8,300 nucleotides of DNA from Bacillota bacterium (GTDB taxonomy: Bacteria; Bacillota; Clostridia; Peptostreptococcales; Anaerovoracaceae). Below are positions 1 through 6,428 of this stretch, in pieces (position 1 is the stretch's first letter; every line of letters starts with the position of its first letter). The stretch is from positions 1 through 8,300 of the forward strand of contig JAFOGM010000233.1 of NCBI GenBank assembly GCA_017386805.1, in the 5' to 3' direction. Both the position numbers and the translations under genes were made by a program. The notes under the pieces were generated by a model. It did not search any database, was not told where the DNA came from, and worked only from the letters and a program-made list of their open reading frames with translations.

Positions 1-2
1 AC

Positions 3-1118
3 ATTTGGTCTCAGCTGATGGATCGAAAGGGTCGTGTAAAGCGAAGCGATAAGATCGTTTTGCGCATGGGCCTGTACCAGCTGATGTATATGGATTCCGT
101 TCCGGATTACGCTGCAGTCAGCGAAACCGTTCTTCTTGCCAAGGCTTACTGTAAGGGACGCGAGAAGTTTATCAACGGAATTCTCCGCGCTTATGGCCGC
201 AGAAAAGAGGAACTGATCTGGCCGGATCGTGACAGCGATCTGACCGGTTATCTTTCCGTACGGTATTCCTGTGAGCGTTGGATCGTGGATCTGTGGCTGA
301 CGCAGTTTGGGGAAGAAAAGACCGAACAGATGCTGGCAGCAGCAAACACCACACCGAGACTCTGCATTCGTGCAAACACGCTGAAAACCACGCCGGAGAA
401 ACTTCAGGAACGGTTAGAGGGAGAAGGCTTTATTCTGACTCCCATGGAATCCGTGAAAGAAGGATTCTTTGCGGAAGGGAGCGGTTTGATTGCTTCCGAT
501 GCATATAAAGAAGGCTGGTTCTCCATTCAGGATGAAAGTTCCATGCTGGCCGTTTGTGCCGTGGATCCTCAGCCGGGAGAAACCGTGGTGGATCTTTGTG
601 CAGCGCCTGGCGGGAAGACCTTATTCATGGCGGAACGCATGAAGAACGAAGGTCAGATCTTCGCTGGAGATTTGTATTTAGCTCGTCTGGAACTGCTGAA
701 AGCGCAGGCAGAGCGCCTGGGGGTGAGCATTGTAATTCCCAGTGCCTGGGATGCGACGATCTTGATCCCGCATCTGCAGAATGCGGCAGACCGCGTCCTG
801 GTGGACGCGCCTTGTTCCGGTTTGGGAGTGATCCGCAGAAAGCCGGAGATCAAGTATCGACCGGAGGATGACGAACGCCGTCAGCTTCCGGAGATCCAGA
901 AGAAGATCCTGGACAACGCTTGTCAGTATGTAAAAGAAGGCGGGATCTTAGTTTACAGCACTTGTACTGTAAATCTGGAAGAAAACGCATGGGTCACACA
1001 AGCATTTTTAGAACGACATCCGGAGTTTGAACGTATTGAGGAACAGCAGATGTATCTGGGCGCCCAGGAGGGTGACGGCTTCTACATCTGTAAAATGAAA
1101 AGGAAACAACCATGTTAA
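3..1118 (+). CDS. rsmB: 16S rRNA (cytosine-C5) methyltransferase RsmB, 5'-truncated by the window edge
   Basis: SAM-dependent enzyme that forms m5C967 (E. coli numbering) in 16S rRNA. The reading frame is open to the window edge, and the ATG at 18 lies inside the N-terminal NusB-like RNA-binding domain (residues 1-60 from that ATG, ending FINGILRAY). The true start is therefore upstream, and roughly 60-80 residues are missing relative to the usual length of about 440. Counting from position 18, the methyltransferase motifs are: SIQDESSMLA at 169-178, SAM-binding motif I DLCAAPGGKT at 192-201, motif IV DAPCSGLG with Cys266, and motif VI STCT with Cys316, the expected catalytic nucleophile. The C-terminus GDGFYICKMKR is typical of the family. 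The TAA stop overlaps the start of the phosphatase gene by 7 nt. In related genomes fmt precedes rsmB. Family assignment is very secure; the upstream boundary is unknown. Confidence 0.96.
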   Translation: MWSQLMDRKGRVKRSDKIVLRMGLYQLMYMDSVPDYAAVSETVLLAKAYCKGREKFINGILRAYGRRKEELIWPDRDSDLTGYLSVRYSCERWIVDLWLTQFGEEKTEQMLAAANTTPRLCIRANTLKTTPEKLQERLEGEGFILTPMESVKEGFFAEGSGLIASDAYKEGWFSIQDESSMLAVCAVDPQPGETVVDLCAAPGGKTLFMAERMKNEGQIFAGDLYLARLELLKAQAERLGVSIVIPSAWDATILIPHLQNAADRVLVDAPCSGLGVIRRKPEIKYRPEDDERRQLPEIQKKILDNACQYVKEGGILVYSTCTVNLEENAWVTQAFLERHPEFERIEEQQMYLGAQEGDGFYICKMKRKQPC

Positions 1119-1840
1119 GTGCAGGCTTTAAGACGGATCAGGGGAGATGCAGAGAGAATAATGAAGATTCTCTGTTCATTCTTCCCGAACATCGATTATA
1201 TATGGTGGCGGACGGCGTCGGAGGAAACCGCTCCGGCGAGGTTGCCAGCCGCACTGCGGTCACCTGGGTGGCGTCCTACGTGGACAGCCATCCCTTAGAA
1301 GCGGTGGCCGATGAAGATCAGCTGCAGAGATATTTTCTGGAGTGTATCACCGGAGCCAACGATGAAATTTGCCGGATGGCATCTGAGGATTGGCAGTATT
1401 CCGGAATGGCCACGACCCTGGTGGTGGCTTACATAAAAGAGGATAAAGGTTATGTGGTGAACATCGGCGACAGCCGGGCCTATTTGGTGAGAGATGCGGA
1501 AATCATGCAGATCACCCATGACCATACCTACGTGAATGAACTTTTGATGCAGGGAAGTATTTCCGAAGAGGAGGCAAAACGCCATCCGGAACGGAACATG
1601 ATCACCCGGGCTGTGGGTGGAGATCCCACTGTTCGACCAGATTTCTTCCGGTTCGATTTGGAACCGGGGGATGTGATCCTTCTGGCAACCGATGGTCTCT
1701 TCGGTGAACTGGAAGACGACGTGATCTGCAGAATGGTCAGCGCAGAACCATCCATGCATCAGTTGGCATCGGATCTGGTGGAAGCGGCCAACGTTCACGG
1801 CGGACGGGATAATATTTCTGTTGTGTGTATTCGAATTTAA
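1112..1840 (+). CDS. stp: PP2C-family Ser/Thr phosphatase (Stp/PrpC), partner of the PASTA kinase
   Basis: Metal-dependent cytoplasmic phosphatase of 242 residues, the usual size for bacterial PP2C enzymes, that reverses phosphorylation by the kinase encoded next to it. PP2C motifs appear in order: RENNED (14-19), VADGVGG (32-38, metal ligand Asp34), SGMATTLV (97-104), NIGDSRAYLVRD (117-128), ITRAVGGD (164-171), LATDG (191-195, Asp194) and GRDNIS (231-236, Asp233). All expected metal-binding acidic residues are present, so the enzyme should be active. The ATG at 1112 is chosen because it is preceded by AGGA at 1101-1104 and starts directly at the conserved N-terminal strand. It overlaps the rsmB stop by 7 nt, which suggests translational coupling. 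B. subtilis calls this gene prpC. In many Bacillota rlmN lies between rsmB and this gene; here it does not. Confidence 0.96.
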   Translation: MLSAGFKTDQGRCRENNEDSLFILPEHRLYMVADGVGGNRSGEVASRTAVTWVASYVDSHPLEAVADEDQLQRYFLECITGANDEICRMASEDWQYSGMATTLVVAYIKEDKGYVVNIGDSRAYLVRDAEIMQITHDHTYVNELLMQGSISEEEAKRHPERNMITRAVGGDPTVRPDFFRFDLEPGDVILLATDGLFGELEDDVICRMVSAEPSMHQLASDLVEAANVHGGRDNISVVCIRI

Positions 1841-1850
1841 TCTATACCAG

Positions 1851-1858
1851 GGAAGGAG
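1851..1858 (+). promoter_or_regulatory. Ribosome binding site of the PASTA kinase gene
   Basis: GGAAGGAG lies in the 24-nt gap after the phosphatase stop, 6 nt before the ATG at 1865. It supports this start over internal ATGs and supports independent initiation within a co-transcribed operon. Confidence 0.8.
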
Positions 1859-1864
1859 CAAGAA

Positions 1865-3898
1865 ATGAGTACCAGATTGCTTGCCGGTAGATATGAATTG
1901 ATCGAACGGATCGGCGAAGGCGGAATGGCCGTTGTATACAAGGCCAAAGACCGTCTCCTGAATCGTTTCGTAGCTATAAAAATCTTAAAACCGGAATTCA
2001 CCAAAGATATGAAGGTGATCGAAAGCTTCCGCCGGGAATCCCAGGCGGCAGCCAGCCTGTCCCATCCCAACATTGTGAATGTCTATGACGTTGGTAAGGA
2101 AGGTAACATTTATTACATTGTGATGGAGCTGATCGAAGGAAGTGTTCTCAGCGACATAATCCGTGAAGAAGGGGCGCTGGAGCCCAGACGTGCGGTGGCC
2201 ATTGCGAAGCAGGTTGCCAGTGCGCTGGCTTTGGCTCACAAAAATCAGATCATCCACAGAGATGTGAAGCCTCACAACATACTGATCACGAAGGAAGGCG
2301 TAGCTAAGATCACCGATTTCGGTATCGCCAAGGCTATGAGTTCCTCTACTATGACAGCGAATCAGACGGGGACCATTATGGGTTCGGTCCACTACTTCTC
2401 GCCGGAACAGGCCAGAGGCGGCTACGTGGATGAAAAGTCCGATATTTACTCTCTGGGGATCGTTATGTACGAAATGCTCACCGGAAAGGTGCCTTTCGAT
2501 GCAGAAAACCCGGTGGCTGTGGCTGTCATGCACATGAATCAGGAAGTAACGCCGCCTTCGGCTGTGAATCCTTCCATTTCTCCGGATGTGGAAAAGATCG
2601 TGATGAAGGCGACTTCCAAGTATCAGGTGAATCGATATAAGACAGCAGATGAGATGATCACTGCCTTGAGTCTGGTGAATTATCATCCGGCTCCTGCAGC
2701 ACCTGTGGAAGAAGAACCAGAGAAGCCGGCGAAGCCGATAAAGCTGGCCAAGTCCATGAAGAAAAAAGGGGAAAAACTTCATGGCTTGAAAGCAGATAAA
2801 GACAAAGGGGAAGAAGAGGAAATGTCCAAGGGGAAAAAGAAGAAGAAAAAGAAGGTCCAGATCAATAAGACCAAGCTGGGAGCCATTGTCCTTGCGGTGA
2901 TTCTGGCAATTCCGGCCAGCTCTCTGGTGTACAACATCATTCAGGGCAGCGGCGGAAATGCCAAGGAAGTTGTAGTTCCTGATGTGTTGGGAAAAACCGA
3001 GGAAGAAGCAAGACAGATCCTGAAGGATATGAAGCTGGAAATGGAAGTGGGAATTCCGCTGTACGATGCTGCATATAAGGCGGGAGAAGTCGTATCTCAG
3101 GATCCTGTGGCCGGAAGCAACGTTATGAGCGGTCATACGGTTACCATCAATTTGAATAAAGATAAAAAAGACAACGGAAGCGCTGTACCCAGTGTTACCG
3201 GTAAGACCGTGGAAGATGCGAAATACAGTCTTCAGGCCTACGGTTTCGAAATCGGTAATATTACAACCGAATCCAACGAAATGCCAGAAGGTATCATCAT
3301 CAGCCAGAAGCCGAAAGCTGGCGACTCTGCAAAGCCTGGTGCGAAGATCGATCTGGTCGTGAGCATCGGAGCCGAAGATGCTGAAATCGTCATGATCAAG
3401 CTTCTGGGCATGGATGCATCGGAAGCGGCCAGCGAACTGTCTTCCATGGGACTGAAGCTGGGAGAACCGACCTATGCACCCAGCAGTACCTATGCGCAGA
3501 ATCAGGTTATGGCACAGAGCGTGGAACCTGGGGAAAAGGTCATGAAGGGTACCACCATCGATATCACTATCAGTAACGGTCTGACCGAAGGCGCTGGTGG
3601 CGGCGGTATTATCATCGGTGGTGATCAGAATGGGGAAGATGGAAACGGCGAAAGCGTGAAGAGTGTAGCTTTCGAAATCTCCTATGATGCAGCAAAAAAC
3701 GAAACCTTCTTCCTGTCTGTTGTAGTATCTGACTCCAATGGGGTATCCACACCCATCAAACAGAGAGAAAGTTATAAAGTGGATGAATCGGAAATGATCT
3801 CTGTAGCCGGCGTTGGTCAGGGTACGATCCAGATTATCTTCGATAATAACGTTGTACAGCAGCTGAATGTGAATTTTGATACCGGAGAGGTATATTAA
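1865..3898 (+). CDS. prkC: Membrane Ser/Thr protein kinase with three PASTA domains (PrkC/Stk1 type)
   Basis: Eukaryotic-like kinase that senses muropeptides or lipid II through extracellular PASTA repeats and controls cell-wall growth, division or spore germination in Bacillota. It has 677 residues. The kinase domain spans about 8-270: glycine loop GEGGMAVVY (17-25), Lys39 in VAIK, HRDVKPHN (131-138), DFG (151-153), a Ser/Thr-rich activation loop (159-170) and SPEQARG (179-185). A Pro/Lys/Glu-rich juxtamembrane region (275-336) includes seven lysines at 324-330. One membrane helix covers about 338-358. PASTA repeats lie at about 367-431, 438-501 and 505-570. A glycine-rich linker (575-594) leads to a C-terminal beta-rich domain (about 597-677), probably the Ig-like domain known from B. 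subtilis PrkC. The stop overlaps the rsgA start by 1 nt. All catalytic residues are intact. Ligand specificity cannot be read from the sequence. Confidence 0.96.
   Translation: MSTRLLAGRYELIERIGEGGMAVVYKAKDRLLNRFVAIKILKPEFTKDMKVIESFRRESQAAASLSHPNIVNVYDVGKEGNIYYIVMELIEGSVLSDIIREEGALEPRRAVAIAKQVASALALAHKNQIIHRDVKPHNILITKEGVAKITDFGIAKAMSSSTMTANQTGTIMGSVHYFSPEQARGGYVDEKSDIYSLGIVMYEMLTGKVPFDAENPVAVAVMHMNQEVTPPSAVNPSISPDVEKIVMKATSKYQVNRYKTADEMITALSLVNYHPAPAAPVEEEPEKPAKPIKLAKSMKKKGEKLHGLKADKDKGEEEEMSKGKKKKKKKVQINKTKLGAIVLAVILAIPASSLVYNIIQGSGGNAKEVVVPDVLGKTEEEARQILKDMKLEMEVGIPLYDAAYKAGEVVSQDPVAGSNVMSGHTVTINLNKDKKDNGSAVPSVTGKTVEDAKYSLQAYGFEIGNITTESNEMPEGIIISQKPKAGDSAKPGAKIDLVVSIGAEDAEIVMIKLLGMDASEAASELSSMGLKLGEPTYAPSSTYAQNQVMAQSVEPGEKVMKGTTIDITISNGLTEGAGGGGIIIGGDQNGEDGNGESVKSVAFEISYDAAKNETFFLSVVVSDSNGVSTPIKQRESYKVDESEMISVAGVGQGTIQIIFDNNVVQQLNVNFDTGEVY
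3884..3890 (+). promoter_or_regulatory. Ribosome binding site of rsgA inside the kinase gene
   Basis: GGAGAGG lies within the last codons of the kinase gene, 7 nt before the ATG at 3898. It fixes the rsgA start at the TAATG overlap and points to translational coupling of the two genes. Confidence 0.75.
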
Positions 3899-4779
3899 TG
3901 AGAGGAACCATAGTCAAAGGAATTGCAGGATTCTACTATGTAAAACCGGAGGAAGGCGGCGAGCCCGTTCAATGCAAGGCTCGCGGCGTTTTCCGAAAAG
4001 ACGGGGTGAAGCCCCATGTTGGCGATCACGTGGTCTTCGAGTGGGAAGATGAAGAACTGGATGGTTTCGTTACGGAGATCCTTCCCAGAACCAATCAGTT
4101 CATCCGTCCGCCCATTGCCAATGTGGATTGCTTTGTCATCGTCTGTGCGGCAGCGAAGCCGGCACCGAACTTCCAGGCGCTGGATCAGTTCCTGCTGATG
4201 GCAGAAAAGGAACAGGTAGAGATCCTGTTGGTATTCAATAAGATCGACAAAGCAAAGCCGGAAAAGCTGGAAGAGCTTCGTGAAATTTATGAAGGCTTGT
4301 ATTCTACCTTCTTCGTCAGCGCTGTTACCGGCGAAGGGATCGAAGAGCTAAAGGAACATCTTCGCGGAAAGCAATCCGCTTTGGCGGGTCCTTCCGGCGT
4401 AGGAAAGTCCACCATGCTCAATGCCATTCTGGGCCAGGAAGCCATGGAAACCGGCCAGATCAGTCACAAGACCGGCCGTGGAAAACATACCACCCGTCAT
4501 GCAGAACTGTTTGAAATGGATGGGGAAGGCGGCGGTATGATTTTCGATACTCCGGGCTTCACATCTTTCGAAGTCCTGGAAGCGGAAGAAGATCAGCTGC
4601 AGTTCCTGTTCCCGGAAATGGTGCCCTATGTGAATCAGTGCCGTTACGATAACTGTCGTCACAGAAAGGAACCGGACTGTGTGATCCGTGAAGCGGTGGA
4701 GGAAGGAAAGATCCATCCCAGCCGTTATGAATCGTACTTATATTTTTTAGAAACCATACAAAATAAGAAGAAATACTAA
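3898..4779 (+). CDS. rsgA: Ribosome small-subunit assembly GTPase RsgA (YjeQ/CpgA)
   Basis: Circularly permuted GTPase that acts late in 30S subunit maturation. It has 293 residues, a normal family length. The N-terminal OB-fold spans about 1-65. The permuted G-motif order is visible: G4 NKID (114-117), G5 VSA (140-142), P-loop GPSGVGKST (164-172), the switch segment GRGKHTTRH (193-201), then G3 DTPG (217-220). The C-terminal zinc site has Cys248, Cys253, His255 and Cys261. All key residues are intact. The gene starts 1 nt inside the kinase stop codon and ends 12 nt before rpe. In B. subtilis the orthologue CpgA is a substrate of PrkC, so the operon links a kinase to a likely target; that phosphorylation has not been shown here. 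Confidence 0.97.
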   Translation: MRGTIVKGIAGFYYVKPEEGGEPVQCKARGVFRKDGVKPHVGDHVVFEWEDEELDGFVTEILPRTNQFIRPPIANVDCFVIVCAAAKPAPNFQALDQFLLMAEKEQVEILLVFNKIDKAKPEKLEELREIYEGLYSTFFVSAVTGEGIEELKEHLRGKQSALAGPSGVGKSTMLNAILGQEAMETGQISHKTGRGKHTTRHAELFEMDGEGGGMIFDTPGFTSFEVLEAEEDQLQFLFPEMVPYVNQCRYDNCRHRKEPDCVIREAVEEGKIHPSRYESYLYFLETIQNKKKY

Positions 4780-4783
4780 GGAG
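4778..4783 (+). promoter_or_regulatory. Ribosome binding site of rpe overlapping the rsgA stop
   Basis: AAGGAG begins inside the rsgA TAA stop and lies 8 nt before the ATG at 4792. The arrangement suggests that ribosomes terminating on rsgA help initiation on rpe. Confidence 0.75.
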
Positions 4784-4791
4784 CAACAATT

Positions 4792-5448
4792 ATGAATCGT
4801 TTAGCACCCTCTATTTTATCCGCAGATTTCTCCCAGCTGGGCGCACAGATCCAGGCCATCGAAGAAGGCGGCGCTGATATCATCCACGTTGACGTGATGG
4901 ACGGTCACTTCGTACCCAACATTTCCTACGGTGCGGTTGTTATGAAGAGCTTACTGGGTAAGACCAAGCTGCCCTTCGACGTTCATCTGATGATCGAAAC
5001 CCCGGACAAGTTCATTCCGGACTTCGTTACTGACAATACTGAATACATCGTTGTTCATGCAGAAGCTTGTACTCACCTGCACAGAACCATCCAGCTGATC
5101 AAGTCCTACGGAATCAAAGCAGGTGTGGCTCTGAACCCTGCAACTTCTCTGTCCGTTCTGGATTACATCTTTGAAGATCTGGACCTGGTACTGATCATGT
5201 CCGTAAATCCGGGCTTCGGCGGTCAGAAGTTCATTCCTTCCGCATTGGATAAGGCTCGTGCGCTGAAGAAGATGAAGGAAGAAAGAAACCCGAACCTGTG
5301 CATCGAAATCGATGGCGGTGTTGGTTTAGGAAACATCGAAGAAATCATGGAAGCTGGCGTGGACATGTTCGTTGCAGGTTCTGCAGTCTTTGGCGCAGAG
5401 GATATTCCTCAGAGATGTCGTGATTTCCAGGCGATTTTAAAGAAATAA
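4792..5448 (+). CDS. rpe: Ribulose-phosphate 3-epimerase
   Basis: Cytoplasmic TIM-barrel enzyme that interconverts D-ribulose 5-phosphate and D-xylulose 5-phosphate in the pentose phosphate pathway. It has 218 residues, the usual length. Family signatures are clear: LAPSILSADF (4-13), the metal and acid-base cluster HVDVMDGHFVPN (32-43, His32 and Asp34), DVHLMI (63-68, His65), MSVNPGFGGQKF (136-147), IEIDGGVG (171-178, Asp174) and the phosphate-binding VAGSAVFG (194-201). No active-site residue is missing. It is the last gene of the packed operon. In B. subtilis a thiamine pyrophosphokinase gene follows; here the next gene is an unrelated lipoprotein gene. Codon choice (frequent CTG, GAA, GTT) resembles the following lipoprotein genes. 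Confidence 0.98.
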   Translation: MNRLAPSILSADFSQLGAQIQAIEEGGADIIHVDVMDGHFVPNISYGAVVMKSLLGKTKLPFDVHLMIETPDKFIPDFVTDNTEYIVVHAEACTHLHRTIQLIKSYGIKAGVALNPATSLSVLDYIFEDLDLVLIMSVNPGFGGQKFIPSALDKARALKKMKEERNPNLCIEIDGGVGLGNIEEIMEAGVDMFVAGSAVFGAEDIPQRCRDFQAILKK

Positions 5449-5465
5449 ATATTTTTTTAAGAAAA

Positions 5466-5497
5466 TAGGGAACAAATTTGTGGGAAACTGTGTCTAA
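5466..5497 (+). promoter_or_regulatory. Predicted ECF sigma factor promoter of the first lipoprotein gene
   Basis: Seen directly: TAGGGAACAAA at 5466-5476, containing the -35-like core GGGAAC at 5468-5473, then GTCTAA at 5492-5497 after an 18-nt spacer. ECF sigma factors typically recognise a -35 with an AAC core and a -10 containing CGTC or GTC. The same element with the same spacing recurs before the second lipoprotein gene (6326-6357), and conservation continues into ATTGTGT (5500-5506), near the expected transcription start. No good vegetative -35/-10 pair was noticed. The cognate sigma factor is not in the window. Confidence 0.65.
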
Positions 5498-5520
5498 TGA
5501 TTGTGTGATATCAATGACAC
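5490..5520 (+). repeat. Imperfect inverted repeat overlapping the first ECF-like -10
   Basis: GTGTC (5490-5494) pairs with GACAC (5516-5520), and ATTG (5500-5503) pairs with CAAT (5512-5515). The stem is 9 bp in all, with a 5-nt one-sided bulge and an 8-nt loop. The left arm includes the GTC of the predicted -10. No T-run follows, so it is not an intrinsic terminator. It may be an operator or chance; a comparable but stronger repeat lies at the same place in copy 2. Confidence 0.4.
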
Positions 5521-5561
5521 GAATTTAAACTGAAAAGTAAATACATAGGAGAAATAGAAAC

Positions 5562-6299
5562 ATGAAAAAGAGATTCTTAATGATGATGTTAGCTGGTGTT
5601 CTGGCATTCAGCATGATTGGCTGCGGCGGTAACGATGCTCCCGCGGAAGATCCCAATACCGGTGATGAAATTGTTGATGCAGAAGGCGACGCAACTGAAG
5701 GTGAAGCTGAAGGCGATGCTGTTGAGGGAGAAACCGAACAGGAAGAACAGCAGGAACCGGAAGTTCAGAAGCCTGTGGAACAGAAGCCGGAAGTGAAGGA
5801 ACCGGAACAGAAGGATCCTATCGTTGATGAACCGGTTGTTGACGAAGAAGAAACCACTGGCGATGCAGAAGACGAAGAAGTAGGTGAAGAAGAAGGCGGT
5901 TATGTCATCGATAAGCCTTTCGCAGAAATGTCTCTGGAAGAAATGATCTGGGCTTCCTATGCAAACATCGAGCTGCCCTTCACCGGTGAAATGGAAATCG
6001 ACAAGAACGATGCGGATTCTGTAGCATTCTTCCTGGGTACTTCTGATGTAACCTTCAAGAGAGCTGTCGTATCCGAAGCTATGATTTCCTCCATTGCTCA
6101 CTCCGTAGCTGTACTGGAACTGGAAGATGGTGCTGACGCTGCTGCTGTGGCTGCAACTCTGAAGGAAACCGCTCCCGTAGGTAAGTGGGTATGCGTTGTT
6201 CCTGAAAAGGTGGGTACTGCTCACAGAGGAAACATCGTCATGATGGTAATGTCCGCTGCTGCAGATGAAATTTTAGCTAACTTCAGCGCTCTGCAGTAA
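5562..6299 (+). CDS. Lipoprotein of unknown function, long-linker paralogue (copy 1)
   Basis: Predicted secreted lipoprotein of 245 residues. The signal peptide has MKKR, a hydrophobic core, and a lipobox SMIGC with the lipidated Cys21; Met at -3 is less common than Leu. Residues 22-113 form an acidic, Glu/Pro/Lys-rich low-complexity linker with degenerate repeats (EGD/EGE units, then PEV/KP/EP units), presumably crossing the cell wall. Residues 114-245 form a compact domain with MSLEEMIWASY (123-133), VVSEAMISSIAHSV (169-182) and APVGKWVCVVPE (204-215). AGGAG at 5547-5551 fixes the ATG. I recall short clostridial lipoproteins of this general type (possibly DUF4358) beside MBOAT genes, but this is unverified. 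The gene has its own ECF-like promoter and is duplicated by the next gene. Confidence 0.9.
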   Translation: MKKRFLMMMLAGVLAFSMIGCGGNDAPAEDPNTGDEIVDAEGDATEGEAEGDAVEGETEQEEQQEPEVQKPVEQKPEVKEPEQKDPIVDEPVVDEEETTGDAEDEEVGEEEGGYVIDKPFAEMSLEEMIWASYANIELPFTGEMEIDKNDADSVAFFLGTSDVTFKRAVVSEAMISSIAHSVAVLELEDGADAAAVAATLKETAPVGKWVCVVPEKVGTAHRGNIVMMVMSAAADEILANFSALQ

Positions 6300-6325
6300 A
6301 TATTTCAAAAATTATTTTGCGGGGT

Positions 6326-6357
6326 TAGGGAACAAAACTCCGATGTGTGACGTCTTA
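6326..6357 (+). promoter_or_regulatory. Predicted ECF sigma factor promoter of the second lipoprotein gene
   Basis: TAGGGAACAAA at 6326-6336 (core GGGAAC 6328-6333) is followed after 18 nt by GTCTTA at 6352-6357, preceded by C so that it reads CGTC, the classic ECF -10 core. Element and spacer length match those at 5466-5497, whereas the spacer sequence has diverged. ATTGTGT (6360-6366) sits at the same offset as in copy 1. Conservation of the two boxes and their distance over a diverged spacer is the best evidence that this is a promoter. Confidence 0.68.
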
Positions 6358-6388
6358 TTATTGTGTTTGAAAAGAACGCAATAATAAG
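6354..6388 (+). repeat. 15-bp hairpin/inverted repeat overlapping the second ECF-like -10
   Basis: The arms 6354-6368 and 6374-6388 pair over 15 positions, 10 of them an uninterrupted perfect repeat (CTTATTATTG/CAATAATAAG) and two of them G-U, around a GAAAA loop. The left arm starts inside the predicted -10. The 3' flank is A-rich, not T-rich, so it is not a standard terminator on the + strand. It could be an operator, or a structure in read-through RNA from the first lipoprotein gene. A transcript starting at the predicted promoter would lack most of the left arm. Confidence 0.6.
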
Positions 6389-6428
6389 AAAAAACCATTC
6401 AATTTAAAACATAAGGAGAAACGAAACA

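Larger units (their letters stand above)
5466..6299 (+). repeat. Tandem duplication unit 1 (promoter plus lipoprotein gene)
   Basis: The unit includes the TAGGGAACAAA element, the leader with AATTTAAA and GGAGAAA, and the lipoprotein gene. It corresponds to 6326-6983. Similarity may begin slightly earlier, since both units are preceded by TAAATATTT formed by the upstream stop codon (5446 and 6297). The main length difference is the linker-coding segment, about 180 bases longer in this copy. Confidence 0.8.

Noticed and set aside
1295..1861. 188-codon open frame on the - strand over the phosphatase gene
   Set aside because: It lies opposite a complete PP2C gene and its translation shows no recognisable motif or plausible start context.
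1985..3136. Long open frame (383 codons) on the - strand inside the kinase gene
   Set aside because: Antisense shadow of prkC: His/Leu/Arg-rich translation without domain signatures, no ribosome binding site noticed, and the + strand has an unmistakable kinase/PASTA protein.
5690..5900. Repetitive GAA/GAAG-rich stretch as a possible repeat array
   Set aside because: It is in-frame, low-complexity linker coding sequence with degenerate, unequal units; there are no spacers and no conserved direct repeats as in a CRISPR array.
5589..6224. 211-codon - strand open frame opposite lipoprotein copy 1, with a similar one opposite copy 2 (6456-7034)
   Set aside because: The Phe/Ser-rich translations arise from the GAA-rich sense codons, and the two resemble each other only because the sense genes are duplicated.
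6306..6319. CAAAA/TTTTG inverted repeat after lipoprotein copy 1 as a terminator
   Set aside because: Only five mostly A-T pairs and no U-tract directly after it; too weak to call.
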